64,000 bases of DNA, from positions 1 to 64,000 of the forward strand of contig CAJNOL010001132.1 of NCBI GenBank assembly GCA_905250125.1. The letters run 5' to 3'. Below are positions 34,171-45,870 of this stretch, one piece after another (the first letter of the stretch is position 1; every line of letters starts with the position of its first letter). This DNA comes from Rotaria sordida. Its lineage: Eukaryota > Rotifera > Eurotatoria > Philodinida > Philodinidae. The notes below the pieces were generated by a model. That model was not told the origin of the DNA. It was given only the letters and a program-made list of their open reading frames with translations, and made no database searches. The translations under genes and the position numbers were made by a program.

Positions 34171-34858
34171 GGAAAAAATCGTGTGAATTGATATATTGTA
34201 CTCGAATTTTTCGAGATTTCGCATAAATACACATACACATTCGCGTCCTTCCCTGAGGGTGAGGGCACCAGGGGAATCTTCATCATACACATATCAGCAC
34301 ATATTTCTCTGCTGACGGTGCTCGGAAATCGTGATTCTACATGAAAAACACATTCTCTACCGGATGAAGTTGATCGAGGTTGGATGAGAAACTTTCAATT
34401 TTTCATTTTTCTTGAGAGTGTAATGCTCAATGCTCATTTTGAGAGTGTAAAACGTTCTGATTTGAAGTATTTTTTATCTAAAAACTGCAATGTCTTTGTG
34501 AAATTTGGATCGAAAAAATGAAAACTCGAAATTCTTTCCGATTAATACGTGATCTTTGAAAAATTTCTTGGCTAAGAGTAAAATCGTTTCAAAATAAGTT
34601 TGAACAATCCGAGAACACATTATGATGAGTTGTTTCAACTTGGCAAATAAAATCTCTGTGAGGAAAAAAAATCATATGAATTGATATATATTACCCGAGT
34701 TTTCCGAGATTTCGCATAAATACAAAAATACACAGACATCCTTCGTGAGGGTGAAGGTGCCGCGGAAATCCTTACGGCACACATCAGCACATATCTCTCT
34801 GCTGTGGATGCTCGGAAATCGTGATTCCACATGAAAAACACATTCCGTACTGGGTGAA
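34171..34858 (+). repeat. Two direct copies of a 200-bp block
   Basis: 34171-34369 and 34661-34858 share TGAATTGATATAT, CGAGATTTCGCATAAATAC, GTGAGGGTGA, CAGCACATAT, CTCTGCTG, GCTCGGAAATCGTGATTC and ACATGAAAAACACATTC in order. The region between is unrelated. Minus-strand open frames through both copies do not agree in frame, so I treat them as non-coding repeats. Confidence 0.85.
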
Positions 34859-35280
34859 TCACAAATGAGAAATTCGAAGATTTTCATCCAAATTCGATCA
34901 AGTTCATCCACTAAAGCCTTCGACACATTAGAAAACTCCGTTGAATACATGAAGCAAAAGACATATTAGAAGACTTCCTTATAAAATCAAATTTTTTTCA
35001 AAGTTTTTGGAATTTATTGACTTTTTTAGTATTTAAGTCCATAATGACTCTAACTTCAGTATGAACAACATTTTGCTCCCGTCGTGATAACGACATATCA
35101 TTTCGGAGTTTAAAAGAAATCTTGAGAAATAATTAATTAGAAACAACTGTTTATTAAAGAATGCGTATTGATTTACAGAAAACATATTATGCAATCATTT
35201 TAGTGTTCTTTCGCAGTATGTTCTGAAAGAATTGTTAAGGTTTTCTATACAAAAAAAGAAACTTCTCATGTTGATAAGAT

Positions 35281-35845
35281 AACGGGTGTGGTAGGATGAA
35301 TGGCCGCGTTTTGCATTTCAATTTTCATTCACTTAATATGCTGTATTAAAAAAAACAAAATATACCACAAGATACAGCGTGGAAAGCCCTACAATTTACA
35401 CGAGATCGCTTTTCTTATAGGTGGACTTTTTGCTTTCAAAATGGTCAAAGTTTTGAGCAATCAAATTTCAGCCGCGTGAAAACGACATTTGTTTTTGGCA
35501 CAAGATGATTTCTCCACAAGATGCAGCATGAAAAGCTCTACAATTTACATGAGACACCTTTTCTTACAGTTGGAGTTTTTGTTTTCAAGAGCGGCAAAAC
35601 TTATAGCAACTAAATTTCGGCGCTGCAAAAAAGATAGTTTTTGGTACGTGATGAGTTCTTTCTTTTATTGTTGTCACTTCAAGTTTTATCGATTTTGAAA
35701 GTAAAAAGTGCAACTATACAAAAAGCGGTATTGTATAAATTGTAGAGCTTTTCATGTTGCATCTTGTGGTATAATTTTTTTTTAATACAACCTATTAAAT
35801 GATAGTCAAATGAAATGCAAAAATGTTCCACCCATCATGATCCAA
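35281..35845. mobile_element. Foldback element with a duplicated left arm
   Basis: The left end (GGGTGTGGTAGGATGAATGG, then TTTTGCATTTCA) is matched inverted by the right end (AAATGCAAAAATGTTCCACC, CATCATGATCC). The internal block CCACAAGATACAGC...CTACAATTTACA appears twice in direct order (about 35367-35510 and 35513-35660) and once inverted (about 35690-35785). No coding capacity. Confidence 0.82.
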
Positions 35846-37112
35846 ATGTTACCAGCTAGTTTTCAACAAAAACAGTTCTTGTCGAAATTTTACTATTATG
35901 ATATCAGTTGAATAGGGATCAAATAGCATAGAAAAATAGAGCAAACGACGCTCTATCTATTCATAAAAAAAGACATTTTTCTTAAGCCTTCTATACGAAA
36001 TAAAGATGCGGTGGCCACTACTTTTGGTATGCCCTAAATAGTTCAGAGAGTTAGTCATTGATTTGCACGGATATTATTATTTGTTGCGAAGATAAATCAT
36101 GGGTGATATGTGCTATAATATCGGCTCATAATGCATTTACACATCAGACATGTGTCACGTCCTTCAACATAAAAATACAATACATATCGACGTTGATTGT
36201 TATCTACTTATAGGTAAATGTAGTTAATTGTTATTTATGAAATCCTCTAGAATACAAAAATGAATTTAAAGATTTTCTTTTCTAAATGTTGTTTTCTTTG
36301 AAATTTAAATTTACTCATTGACATTGAGACTACCACATGATGCAACATAAAGAGCTGGAATGTATTTTTTCAAGCCAGTTTGATAATGTTGAACAAACCA
36401 CTAATTACTTTGACTAAGAAAAATATTTTCTTTAAAATTTATTAAAATAAATAAATATTCAAACAAACCTATCATCAATAACAGTTAGTTTTTTACGAGT
36501 ACAACTTTCATTTCTTCCAGGATTACAACTCCTTCAACTCATTTATCAATTGTAAACCTATGGCAACTGGTAAAAAGTCTGGTTTTGATGGATATGATTT
36601 CGAAAAGCAACAACCCAAAATGTTTTTTTTTACTTTGTCTTTATACGAGTCATTGTATTATTTTCAAATTAAACAAACATCCACATATTCACTTTTTTTT
36701 TGAGATGGCCAACCCATGCAAATGCTCTCAAAGAGCAGACAGAACAAAAGATGATCTGTTCTCTTCACTCAAGAACATAACTCGACCAAATAAAAACTTC
36801 TTTTGGTGTGTGTTTTTTTGTTGCTTTTCGATTTTAGATCTGAACAAAAAGAAGGTCTCTATTCGATCTACATTCATAAAGTCAAGATCAACCCCATGCA
36901 TATCCATACCTATACTGATCACATCTTTTTCTTATTAAAATTTGAACTTTTTGCATTCACAAAAAAAGTTCAATTTCGCCTAAACTCTTCGCCTAAACAG
37001 GAAACTCCAGATTTTCTATCAAGCCTAAATGTACAAAGTTTTCAGGATTCTTCTAATGTTTACGATTTATTTCGTAATTTTTTATCAAAAGGTTTTGAAG
37101 ATTTAGGAAGAT
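35846..37112. other. Intergenic with weak coding-like shreds
   Basis: 36704-36805 reads MANPCKCSQRADRTKDDLFS and on to NKNFFW before a possible donor, and 36840-37110 has a further open stretch. They do not join into a product I recognise and may be remnants of a gene. Confidence 0.3.
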
Positions 37113-37153
37113 GGGGTGTGGGTACTAATATTTTCTATATTCACCTACACCCC
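37113..37153. repeat. Telomere-like palindrome 10 (short)
   Basis: GGGGTGTGGGTA, a 17-bp loop, then TTCACCTACACCCC. It lies about 520 bp before the start codon of the zinc-binding protein gene. Confidence 0.75.
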
Positions 37154-37630
37154 GCTCGATGACTATACCGTTTGTCGAGTTATTCAAAAAATAGTGGCTG
37201 GCATGTGAAAAAAAATTCGATTTTAGTTTATGAAATATATATTAGAACTCTCGTTGTGTAGTTTTGTATCTATTGAAAATTGCCTTAGAGAAAATTAAAT
37301 TTCTGAAACTCTACACATTTTCGTATGTTCTTTCATTAATGAATTTCGAGAACAAAATCATACGATGAATTATCCATATCTATTGGTTAGTAGTGTCACT
37401 ATTTTATTCAATAAAACAAACGATGATTTCATGACATATGACATTATCTTTTTTTTTTCTTTTCCTTTTCTCTTCGGCGTTCGGACTAACAATAAAAAAG
37501 TCCTTTGTCTATGTGTTAGTCAGCTTATACGAGTGTGAATTATATGAAAGGTTTCGTCCATTCTGAAAACAACCAATATGTCAACGATATATCACAGATA
37601 TACATATTCATGTTTGTTTGTTTTTTAGAA

Positions 37631-39743
37631 ATGTTCGAACTAGGTTTATGTACTGATATAACATGCAATGATGAAATGAAAGAATTATTTGAATGTTATT
37701 GTTGTTTACGTCTTGTTTGTTTAACTCATTTAATTACACATCTTGAAGTAAAAAAACAAAATAAACAACAATTAGATGATATTCGTAATCAACTAAATAT
37801 AGTTAAAAATAAACTTAAATTAATTGTTGAAGAAAAACTATTAACTATTAAATGCGAACAAAATTTGATTGAACAAGCAGAAAGATTTCTCGATATGCCT
37901 AGCAGTTCATTTGATGAACTACAAAACCTTTTTGAAAATATTAATCAAACAATAGAATCAAATCAGTCAGGTAGAAACTAAATAATATTATTTCTTTTTT
38001 AATATATTTTTCTTTTATTTTGTTAAAGAAGAAATCATGATAAAAGTCGAACCATTATTATCAGAAACTAAATATTGTTCTTGTATTTGTATATGTAATA
38101 AGCAAAATATGAATTCCAATGGTAAGATAAAGTTTCTCTATAAAATCTTTTCTTTTCGTTTTATTTAGTTTTATTTGTTTCAACGGTTCCATAAATGCTA
38201 ATGAGTTGAGAACTTGTATTTGAAAATAAATTTAATTTAGGCTAGTTCTTATTTAATACAATTCTAATATTTCAATGGATGAACATCTTTCTCCATGTTT
38301 TTTTGCACTTTAAATGAGTTTTGTTTTTATTGAACTAATATAAGTTCGAATGGTGGATTGAATTTCCGCATAGAATTCGATAAAGCCTACAAAATCTAAA
38401 TTTTTTTTTCTATGTTTAAGATGGACCGAAAGAATTGCAAATCTCGAAAAGTAAGTTAAATTTTCTTTAATTTCAAAAGAAAAAACAAATATAAATGATT
38501 TAAGATGATGAAAATTTAAATGATATCAATCGTGATTTTATTGATACTATTGCACTTGAGTAAGTATATGCTTTATGAGAAAAAAAATTTCAGAACGATT
38601 ATGTATTTTTCATTTAGTGCAGCGACGACAACTACTGAGGTAAAAATAATTCTATTCATGGATAAACATGTTCACTAAATAAATACGAAATTAAGCTAGG
38701 AAAATATTCGACTCGACATATTCAATTTTTTTTTGATGCAACTTACCTGTATTGAATTCTCCTTGTAGCTTAGTAGGTGAAAGAACCGTTTGTATATTCT
38801 TTCTACCCAGACTGTTCTACATTGGAATAGACCTGATTCAAAAATTTTTCTAAAATAAAAACGGTGCATTCAATAGAAATTATTTAGAAAAGAATTTCTG
38901 AATTGATCAGATTCTAAGTAAACGATTCGTAGTTTTCTGAATACGTGAAATATTTGCATCGTACAAATCTGTTTTTTGAAAACCATTAATCAGAATACCA
39001 TTTTACTAGTGACATGAGTTTCGTACGTATAAATTAGAGAAGTTTTTGAATTCAAATATTTTCATGAATAAACTTTGTTTCATGAATAAGTTCTACTTTC
39101 AGTATTAAACATCTGATTTTCCAGAAAATAGTACATGAAATCAGTTTATGTGAGTTTCATGTTTTGTCCTTCCTCAATTTTTTTAACGCTTTTCTGTATT
39201 CAAGATACTTATTATAAAATCGGTTTGGGACTTGTGCATACATTGAAATTAGTTTTATTTTTTCAGAATCCACATGTAAACGAAAAACAAGAACGTCGAC
39301 AAATATCATACAGAAAATTGATTGATAAATGTCCATTAACATTTGATGGGGCATATGGTCTTACTAAAGCAAATCATTCTATTAAATTATGTGAACATCA
39401 AAGACACCGTCGATTCTCTTTATATAGCCATTTCACAAACACACATCGATTAAAAGAAGTTTATGTCCCACGTTTAATACGAGCTGTTGCCAATAATCAA
39501 GATCCTAGGATAACAAAATTATTTGATGACGATGAAGATGTAATCAATCATTTTTATAATGTCCCATGTCCTTTTTCTTATGAACAAATCAATTCATCAA
39601 AATATACTGAAGAAAATCTCGCCATTCAATCGTGCAGAAAACGTTTCGTTCCATTTTGTAAATTAAAAGCACATTTACGACAGTATCACAAGGTTTCCAG
39701 TAAATTAATACAAAAAATACTTGATGATTTGAAAAAAAAATAA
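37631..39743 (+). CDS. Zinc-binding protein: B-box-like N-terminus plus Cys/His C-terminus
   Basis: Predicted exons 37631-37970, 38029-38121, 38421-38450, 38505-38559, 38618-38639 and 39267-39743 join in frame to 338 residues. The N-terminus has C7-x4-C12-x9-C22-x2-C25-x4-C30-x2-H33-x3-H37, a B-box-like zinc ligand set, followed by a coiled coil (about residues 40-85, DDIRNQLNIVKNKLKLIVEE). The last exon begins NPHVNEKQERRQISYRKLID and has two Cys/His clusters: CPLTFDGAYGL with CEHQRHRRFSLYSHFTNTH, and CPFSYEQ with C-x15-C-x8-H-x4-H. The layout looks like a nucleic-acid or protein-binding adaptor; I know no named orthologue outside rotifers. The ATG follows directly after a splice acceptor (TTTTTTTAG), so a 5' UTR intron is likely. 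The fifth intron (627 bp) could hide another exon. Confidence 0.7.
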
Positions 39744-39989
39744 ACAAAAAAATGATATCATTTCGACTACATAGATTCCATCAACATAAACAAAATAGAA
39801 AATCTTGAGATATTTTTTTATTGACGTTTGTTTCGTTGTGTTTCTTAATAAAAATAAAGAATTTCAAATAGATATTGTAGTTATTCTTTGTTATTAACGT
39901 TTGAGTAGGCTTTTTCTACTTCAAACATTGATAGGAAAAGACATGCAATTATTGGAAATAATTCATTTTCATGCTGTAATTACAACTAG

Positions 39990-40089
39990 NNNNNNNNNNN
40001 NNNNNNNNNNNNNNNNNNNNNNNNNNNNNNNNNNNNNNNNNNNNNNNNNNNNNNNNNNNNNNNNNNNNNNNNNNNNNNNNNNNNNNNNN
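39990..40089. other. Assembly gap (100 N)
   Basis: Exactly 100 N, the usual placeholder for a scaffold gap of unknown size. The 5' end of the PHB depolymerase gene falls in or before it. The 246 bp before the gap show no gene. Confidence 0.98.
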
Positions 40090-40145
40090 GAAACAATATC
40101 TATGCGTTGCTTTTTAAGAATACCAATATATTTTTTTTTGTCTAG

Positions 40146-41783
40146 AATTTATCATCATATAATGTAGATCCAAGTGAAATATCAGTTTCTGGTTTATCTT
40201 CAGGTGCATACTTTGCCACACAGATACAAGTGGCATTTTCAGCGTCAATAAAAGGTGCTGGAATCATAGCTGGTGGTCCCTATGACTGCGCAGCACAAAT
40301 GAGTTACATAAGTTGTATGCTCAACAGTAATCCATCCATTACTCAATCTATTTTAAATACAAAATTGTGGAGTGGAAACAAAATTGATGATATAAAAAAT
40401 TTAGTAAAACACAAAGTTTATATGATCTGGGGAACATCTGATCCATTAGTAGGTGCTTCAGTAATGACTCAATTATACAAATACTATGTGACCGATGGTC
40501 AATTTATTCCAAGTAAAAATGTTGTATTTAAAAATGATTTAAATGCTGCACATACATTTCCAACTGATTTTGATAGTATTGGTAATAATGATTGTGGATT
40601 GACAAGTATTCCTTTTATTAGTAACTGTGACTTCGATGGAGCAGGAGCGATACTTGAACATATTTATGGACCTTTAAAGCCAAGAAATAATGGAGTATTG
40701 AATGGGAAGTTTATTGAATTTAATCAAGGAGAATTTTTAATGAATTCGAGTGCTTATGGAATGAGTGATACAGCATGGATTTATGTACCTAAAAGTTGTT
40801 CTGACGGGACCATTTGTAAATTGCACATTACATATCATGGTTGTCAACAAAGTTACGAAAAAATTGGGGATAAATACATTAAAAATACAGGATATAACCG
40901 TTGGGCTGATACTAATAATATTATTGTTTTATATCCACAAACCGTTGCTACAAATACAATAGATTCGACAGATGGAGAATTAACTCCAAATGTACACGGT
41001 TGTTGGGACTGGATTGGATGGTACGGAAGTGACTTTGATGTTAAAAGTGGTAAACAATCAAGTGCTATGAAAAAAATGATGGACCGTATAACGAGTGGTT
41101 TCAATCCGATAGATCGGTTCACTGAACTTCAGATTCTTACTACTACACATAATTCAGTTTCTCTTTCATGGAGAAATGTTTTAAGCGCAAACGGATACAA
41201 TATATACAGAAATGGTAGTAAAATTAATAATGAAATCATAAGTGATACGACATTTACAGATAATAATTTAAATTCTGGTACAATATACACATTTATTGTC
41301 AAAGCTATTTCATCGACAGGTACGGAAAGTATCGCTTCAAATTATGTTACTGCTAAAACAATAGGTAATTCACCAGCTGTAGCAATACCGAATGGCTTAA
41401 TAGCTACATATATTACTGGTAATTCGATTACTTTGAAATGGAATTTAGTTTTAGATGTTGCAACATATAATATTTATCGTAATGGAAATAAAGTAGCAGA
41501 TGTTAAACTCACATCATTTACTGATACATGTTTAAAACCTGCAACGAATTATCGATATCAAGTTTCATCGGTAAAAGATTTAATTGAAAGTGAAAAATCG
41601 ATTGAAGTCAAAGTTAAAACACTTACTCTTAATGTATGCTTTAATGATAACAATTACAATCATATAATTTCAGGAAGAGCTTATCATAGTATGAATGATG
41701 CACTACCTGTTGATACAAATCAAAATCGAGAACTTTATAATAAATTTCAAAGAACAAAAGAAAACGATTGCATTATTGAATAA
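40146..41783 (+). CDS. Extracellular-type PHB depolymerase with two Fn3 domains (5' partial)
   Basis: A splice acceptor (TTTGTCTAG) precedes the last exon, which encodes 545 residues. It starts NLSSYNVDPSEISVSGLSSG: the lipase box GLSSG puts the nucleophile at S18. WGTSDPLVG (D99) and NAAHTFP (H136) fit the rest of the Ser-Asp-His triad of poly(3-hydroxybutyrate) depolymerases. The catalytic domain reaches about residue 345. Two fibronectin type III domains follow (about 355-430 and 440-520; SVSLSWRNVLSANGYNIYRN and SITLKWNLVLDVATYNIYRN). The C-terminal block CFNDNNYNHIISGRAYHSMN resembles the conserved tail of bacterial homologues. Secretion is expected but the signal peptide is missing behind the gap. 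This architecture is bacterial, so the gene is probably horizontally acquired and has since gained an intron. AATAAA at 41874-41879. Confidence 0.88.
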   Translation, partial: NLSSYNVDPSEISVSGLSSGAYFATQIQVAFSASIKGAGIIAGGPYDCAAQMSYISCMLNSNPSITQSILNTKLWSGNKIDDIKNLVKHKVYMIWGTSDPLVGASVMTQLYKYYVTDGQFIPSKNVVFKNDLNAAHTFPTDFDSIGNNDCGLTSIPFISNCDFDGAGAILEHIYGPLKPRNNGVLNGKFIEFNQGEFLMNSSAYGMSDTAWIYVPKSCSDGTICKLHITYHGCQQSYEKIGDKYIKNTGYNRWADTNNIIVLYPQTVATNTIDSTDGELTPNVHGCWDWIGWYGSDFDVKSGKQSSAMKKMMDRITSGFNPIDRFTELQILTTTHNSVSLSWRNVLSANGYNIYRNGSKINNEIISDTTFTDNNLNSGTIYTFIVKAISSTGTESIASNYVTAKTIGNSPAVAIPNGLIATYITGNSITLKWNLVLDVATYNIYRNGNKVADVKLTSFTDTCLKPATNYRYQVSSVKDLIESEKSIEVKVKTLTLNVCFNDNNYNHIISGRAYHSMNDALPVDTNQNRELYNKFQRTKENDCIIE

Positions 41784-42565
41784 GAGAAATCTTAATTTGA
41801 AACAAACAAGAGAATTAAGATGAACATTCTAACCTTATGTATTCTTGCAATTCATAAAATTATCTATTGCAACAATAAAATATCTCTTTTTCTATAAAAA
41901 CAACATCTGAAAGAAGTGTCAAAGAATATTTGGTAGAATTTTTGAGCACTATCTATATTTTTCCACGTATCCTAGCAGATAGTTTCAAGAGACTATTAAA
42001 ACCTATATATGACTAGGATTTAATTGACAAATGTGAAATATTTCTTTGTTGAAGTTCGATGTAGTAAAGTAAGAAATGATGACGAAATATACAGCAATAG
42101 TTATTTTTACAAAAATACACGTTTCTAAGGGATTGCTAACAATGGATATACCGTGTTTTATATCTTAACCTTGAAAAGAAGATCGTGAATGATTTTTTGA
42201 ACTGATCAAATGCTTTGAAAATCTGTCTCTTGCCAAAAGCGAAGATTATCTAACGATATTATATTACGAAATATGCAATACAAGTATATAAAAATGTCAG
42301 TTTATTGGTAGAGATTACTTCCATGGATACAGAAATATAACTAGACAACTGATTTTATTCAAAATATATATATTTGATCAAAGGTAAAAGATTAAAATTC
42401 ATTTTATTTTATCTCCATGTATGAATAATTAAATTTTGTATTCATATTGTATATGTAATTACTAAGATGACTATTATTATGTACGTGTAACAAAGGCAAC
42501 ATTTTCTAGTCGAATAATCATTTTTTTATCTTTTCTGTCTGATTGGGACAATTAGTGGAATAGAC
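41784..42565. other. 3' flank and intergenic DNA after the PHB depolymerase
   Basis: Poly(A) signal at 41874-41879, then AT-rich sequence without a gene. Confidence 0.55.
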
Positions 42566-42611
42566 GTGGGGTGTGGGTGTAAATATCCTTGTTCTCACTC
42601 ACATTCACACT
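42566..42611. repeat. Telomere-like palindrome 11
   Basis: GTGGGGTGTGGGTGTAAATA, a short loop, then CTCACTCACATTCACACTT. Confidence 0.78.
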
Positions 42612-43436
42612 TCCAAGCGAATCGGAGTAGTCTCTTTCAACAAATTCATGACGTTACAGCTATTAAAATTCCATCTTTAACTTTCAAAGGTTCAAATTGA
42701 AATTTTCCAGCCAAACTCTCTATTCAAAGCATAACAGTATTTTTAGAAAGCGGAAGTATCTCATCTACTGACGATCAATTTGGGCATACAGAAGTACGAT
42801 TTCCACTCGCTTTTCGCTACATACACAGACTAAGATCTATACTCAGACCCACACACATCCTTACATCGGACGTTAAGAGTGATTATTTACGGCTATCGTT
42901 TATTGGAACTGTCAATCAGCAATAGTAAACGTTGATCATTCATGAACTTATTTATTAGTCACACAGCTGTGCCACTTTGCCTACACTGATAGCACCGTTT
43001 TAGGCACAGGACAATCGATGGGAAACCAGGACTTATTTTTTCGAAATTTATTTTTCATATCAGGCTATCTATTCATTAAAAATGCATTAAATATGATATT
43101 CCATCACACCTACATCCACGCACATCTTTCATGAAATCTTATATCTTGCACTATTCATTGGAAATCTACAATGGAACGTTGTCTTTTTGATTTCAATCGT
43201 AGGAATATTCACAAAATTGTACATCTTGAAATACTTTTTACTTCATCGCAACAATCATTTATAATACAATCGGTGTGAATATATGATAAAAAATGTTGAA
43301 GAACAGCAAGATCTATAAAATTGCTTAGTCGGATTCTATCCAAATTATTATTATTAACGTCTTTTTTTAATGCTCGCATATTTCTACATCTATGAATTAT
43401 TTCGATGACTCAACAAATAGATAGAATAGTTTGAAA

Positions 43437-43505
43437 GTGGGGGTGTGGGTGTTACATCTGTTTTTAGTCACACCCACACACTTGTCCTCATCTACACCCC
43501 CACCC
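43437..43505. repeat. Telomere-like palindrome 12
   Basis: GTGGGGGTGTGGGTG, loop TTACATCTGTTTTTAGT, then CACACCCACACAC and further CACCCCCACCC. C-rich half-sites without a G arm occur nearby at 42843-42866 and 43107-43127. Confidence 0.85.
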
Positions 43506-43768
43506 TGTCGTGAGTCCTCGAAGACTTCTTGGGGGTGGGACTCTCTGAAGATCCACTAAGAGGTTGTTGACTGGAGATAAAGCAAATGATGAAGTAGATT
43601 TCTTAGAATTTATTTATATGATATTAACTGCGTATGAACATTCCGTATTATATGGATTCTCTGATGCTTTTTTTTCTGTTTCTTGTACCTCTGGAAAAAA
43701 TTACTTTTGAATAAATCAGTAAAGATAAACAATAAAAAGACAGAAATTTCTGAAAAAACCTAATACGG

Positions 43769-45870
43769 CCTGTCCAAGCGTGATGGAATCACGTTTTATC
43801 ACTTTGCTTTTTCAATATCTCAATGAAATGAAGTCCGATAAGGCTGAAATATTTATAGGTTATGTAAGTCTATTTCCCCTACATATATTGAAAGTTTCAT
43901 TTGATTTCAAGTTTCCGTACCTACTTTATATCGTTGAAATATAGGTTGTGACGGAATCACCAAAAATGGACTTGAACTTTCAGTAGGGACCCGCGGAGTC
44001 AGGTTTTTTTATTCCGAAACCCGACTCCGACTCCGAAAAATATCTTCTTTACAGCCCCGACTCCGACTCCGAAAATTTTTATTTTTTGACTCCGATTCCA
44101 ACTCCGAGAAACTCCGAATTTTTTTTATCAATAAAAGGAAATCTCAAATATGTTTTATTGTTTTATTTACAACATGCGGAAATTAATAATAAGGTTGCTA
44201 CATTACTACTAGGAAGTCTCTCTAAAGTGAGCACGATCGAGACCATTGAAAAATGCTCCTAATAACCAGATGTTCGCCTTCAGAAGGTCCATTTTCAGCA
44301 AAAATTGCCTTTCCGGACTTGTGAAAAACACTAATAATAACGAGGTTTTCACTATAGAGAGGCACTCACTACTAGAGATTTTACTGTATTATTTTTTTAT
44401 ACTATTACTGGGTAATTGGTAATAATTTTATATACTTTATTGCTAGTAATAAACTAATAACAATATTGCTTATATGAGTTACTAGTTTTAATACTATACT
44501 ACTTTATAACATTTTTACTTTCTTCCCTCTGTTACTTTCGCAGATTATTTCTAACTACATACAATAATTAATAACCTTATATGCTATTACTTACTACCTG
44601 TAATAGTAATGTAGTCCTGAACGATAAAGGAACAAACGAGTGAAGGAATATCTAAGAATCATTAATAGATTAATTTGAAATTTCTCGTACATTTGTTGTT
44701 CAGTGGAAATAAAAAACAATCAATGACAAGTGTTCGATGTGTACTGTGTTCAAGGAATCGAAAATTAGTGATCAAGAGAATTGTAGCACTTCCGATGAAA
44801 TTGCAATATGTTTTCATTGATGACATTATGCTTTTACGTAGCCAGTCTTTTGAACGATACAGCCAAAAGATTATCAATGTGAGGTTTTTCCTTGAAACTC
44901 GTTCTTAATATATGTAGCAACTGTTATCTTTCTTTTTTTTGTTTGTTAAGCTGAAGAATAAAGCTGCTCTTATTTGAAATAGCAAAAGTTATTCAAACGT
45001 GGTCATGACTTTGATTCCGAAAAATTTTTTCAGAAAACCCGACTCCGACTCCGACTCCGAAAAATTTCGTTTTGCTGACTCCGGCTCCGACTCCGACGGA
45101 GTCGGAGTCGAAATCGGGTTTCGGAGTACTCCGCAGGTCTCTAACTTTCAGCGTTGTTCATAGAATTAAAAAACTTAGCTCAACTACAAATGTAATGAAA
45201 AAAGTTTCTCTAGAAAAGTTATAGCTCAGATAATGAACTATATATACAAAAAAAGAAAACTTGGAAAATTTGCAATGTCGATTTTGTAGACAGAAAAAGG
45301 AGTTGTGACGGAATCACATTTTCGTGACGGAATCACGTTTGAGAAATGATGAGGTTTTTGAACTTTAATTTTCTGCAGAAATATAAAGTTAGCTCCACAG
45401 ATTAAACAATCTGATGTCATGCATAAGTAACGAAAAGAAAATATTTTGGCAGGGGTGATATGAAATTGGACGAATTGGGAGGAGGGAGGGGGAAGGTCGA
45501 TAATATAGAAAATCGTTAAAACAATTTTCTAAAGATGACCGAACTTTGGGAAGGGGTACAAGCCTTTTTTGCAAATTGTTGAGCAAAAAAAACGAAAAGT
45601 TTCCAAGATTGGGGGTCACTCTTACTTCCCCGCTGTGGCGACATCCCTGATTTTCGGCCATTTTTCTGGTAAACAAAAATTATTTTCGAAGGTGTCTATC
45701 ATACATTAGACATGGACATGTAAAAGGAGCTACACGCCAGAGGCAATGAATTCTAACAAAACGTTGCTCGATGAAGTTCACTTATCTGGCTGATATTTTC
45801 ACAGTACGTAGGCATAGTAAAGTTAGAAAGAAACTAAAATTCACATCTCTAACGACGGAATCACTATGAA
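43769..45870. repeat. Region with repeated GTGACGGAATCAC motif
   Basis: The partly palindromic motif GTGAYGGAATCAC occurs at about 43782, 43949, 45305 and 45328, with a fifth, weaker copy at about 45853, and I saw it nowhere else in the window. Flanking blocks (ATGAAGTC, GGCTGAAATATTT against ATGAAGTTCAC, GGCTGATATTTT) suggest degenerate units in the same order. The hAT-like element 43984-45143 was inserted into the second unit. Confidence 0.6.
43984..45143. mobile_element. hAT-like DNA transposon, 1160 bp, non-autonomous
   Basis: Left tip TAGGGACCCGCGGAGT, right tip (read inward) TAGAGACCTGCGGAGT. Both fit the YARNG start of hAT termini. A perfect 8-bp duplication ACTTTCAG lies at 43976-43983 and 45144-45151, the diagnostic hAT length. 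Subterminal zones are packed with GACTCCGACTCCGA repeats, direct on the left (44000-44115) and right (45030-45100), with the inverse GGAGTCGGAGTCG near 45099. The interior has no transposase; a 77-residue frame at 44675-44908 (including SVRCVLCSRNRKLVIKR) is unassigned. Confidence 0.92.

Noticed and set aside
34635-34950. Two minus-strand frames through the duplicated 200-bp block
   Set aside because: The two copies of the block are not open in the same frame, which argues against coding.
45389-45676. 95-residue minus-strand frame
   Set aside because: Low-complexity flanks, no domain, lies between repeats.
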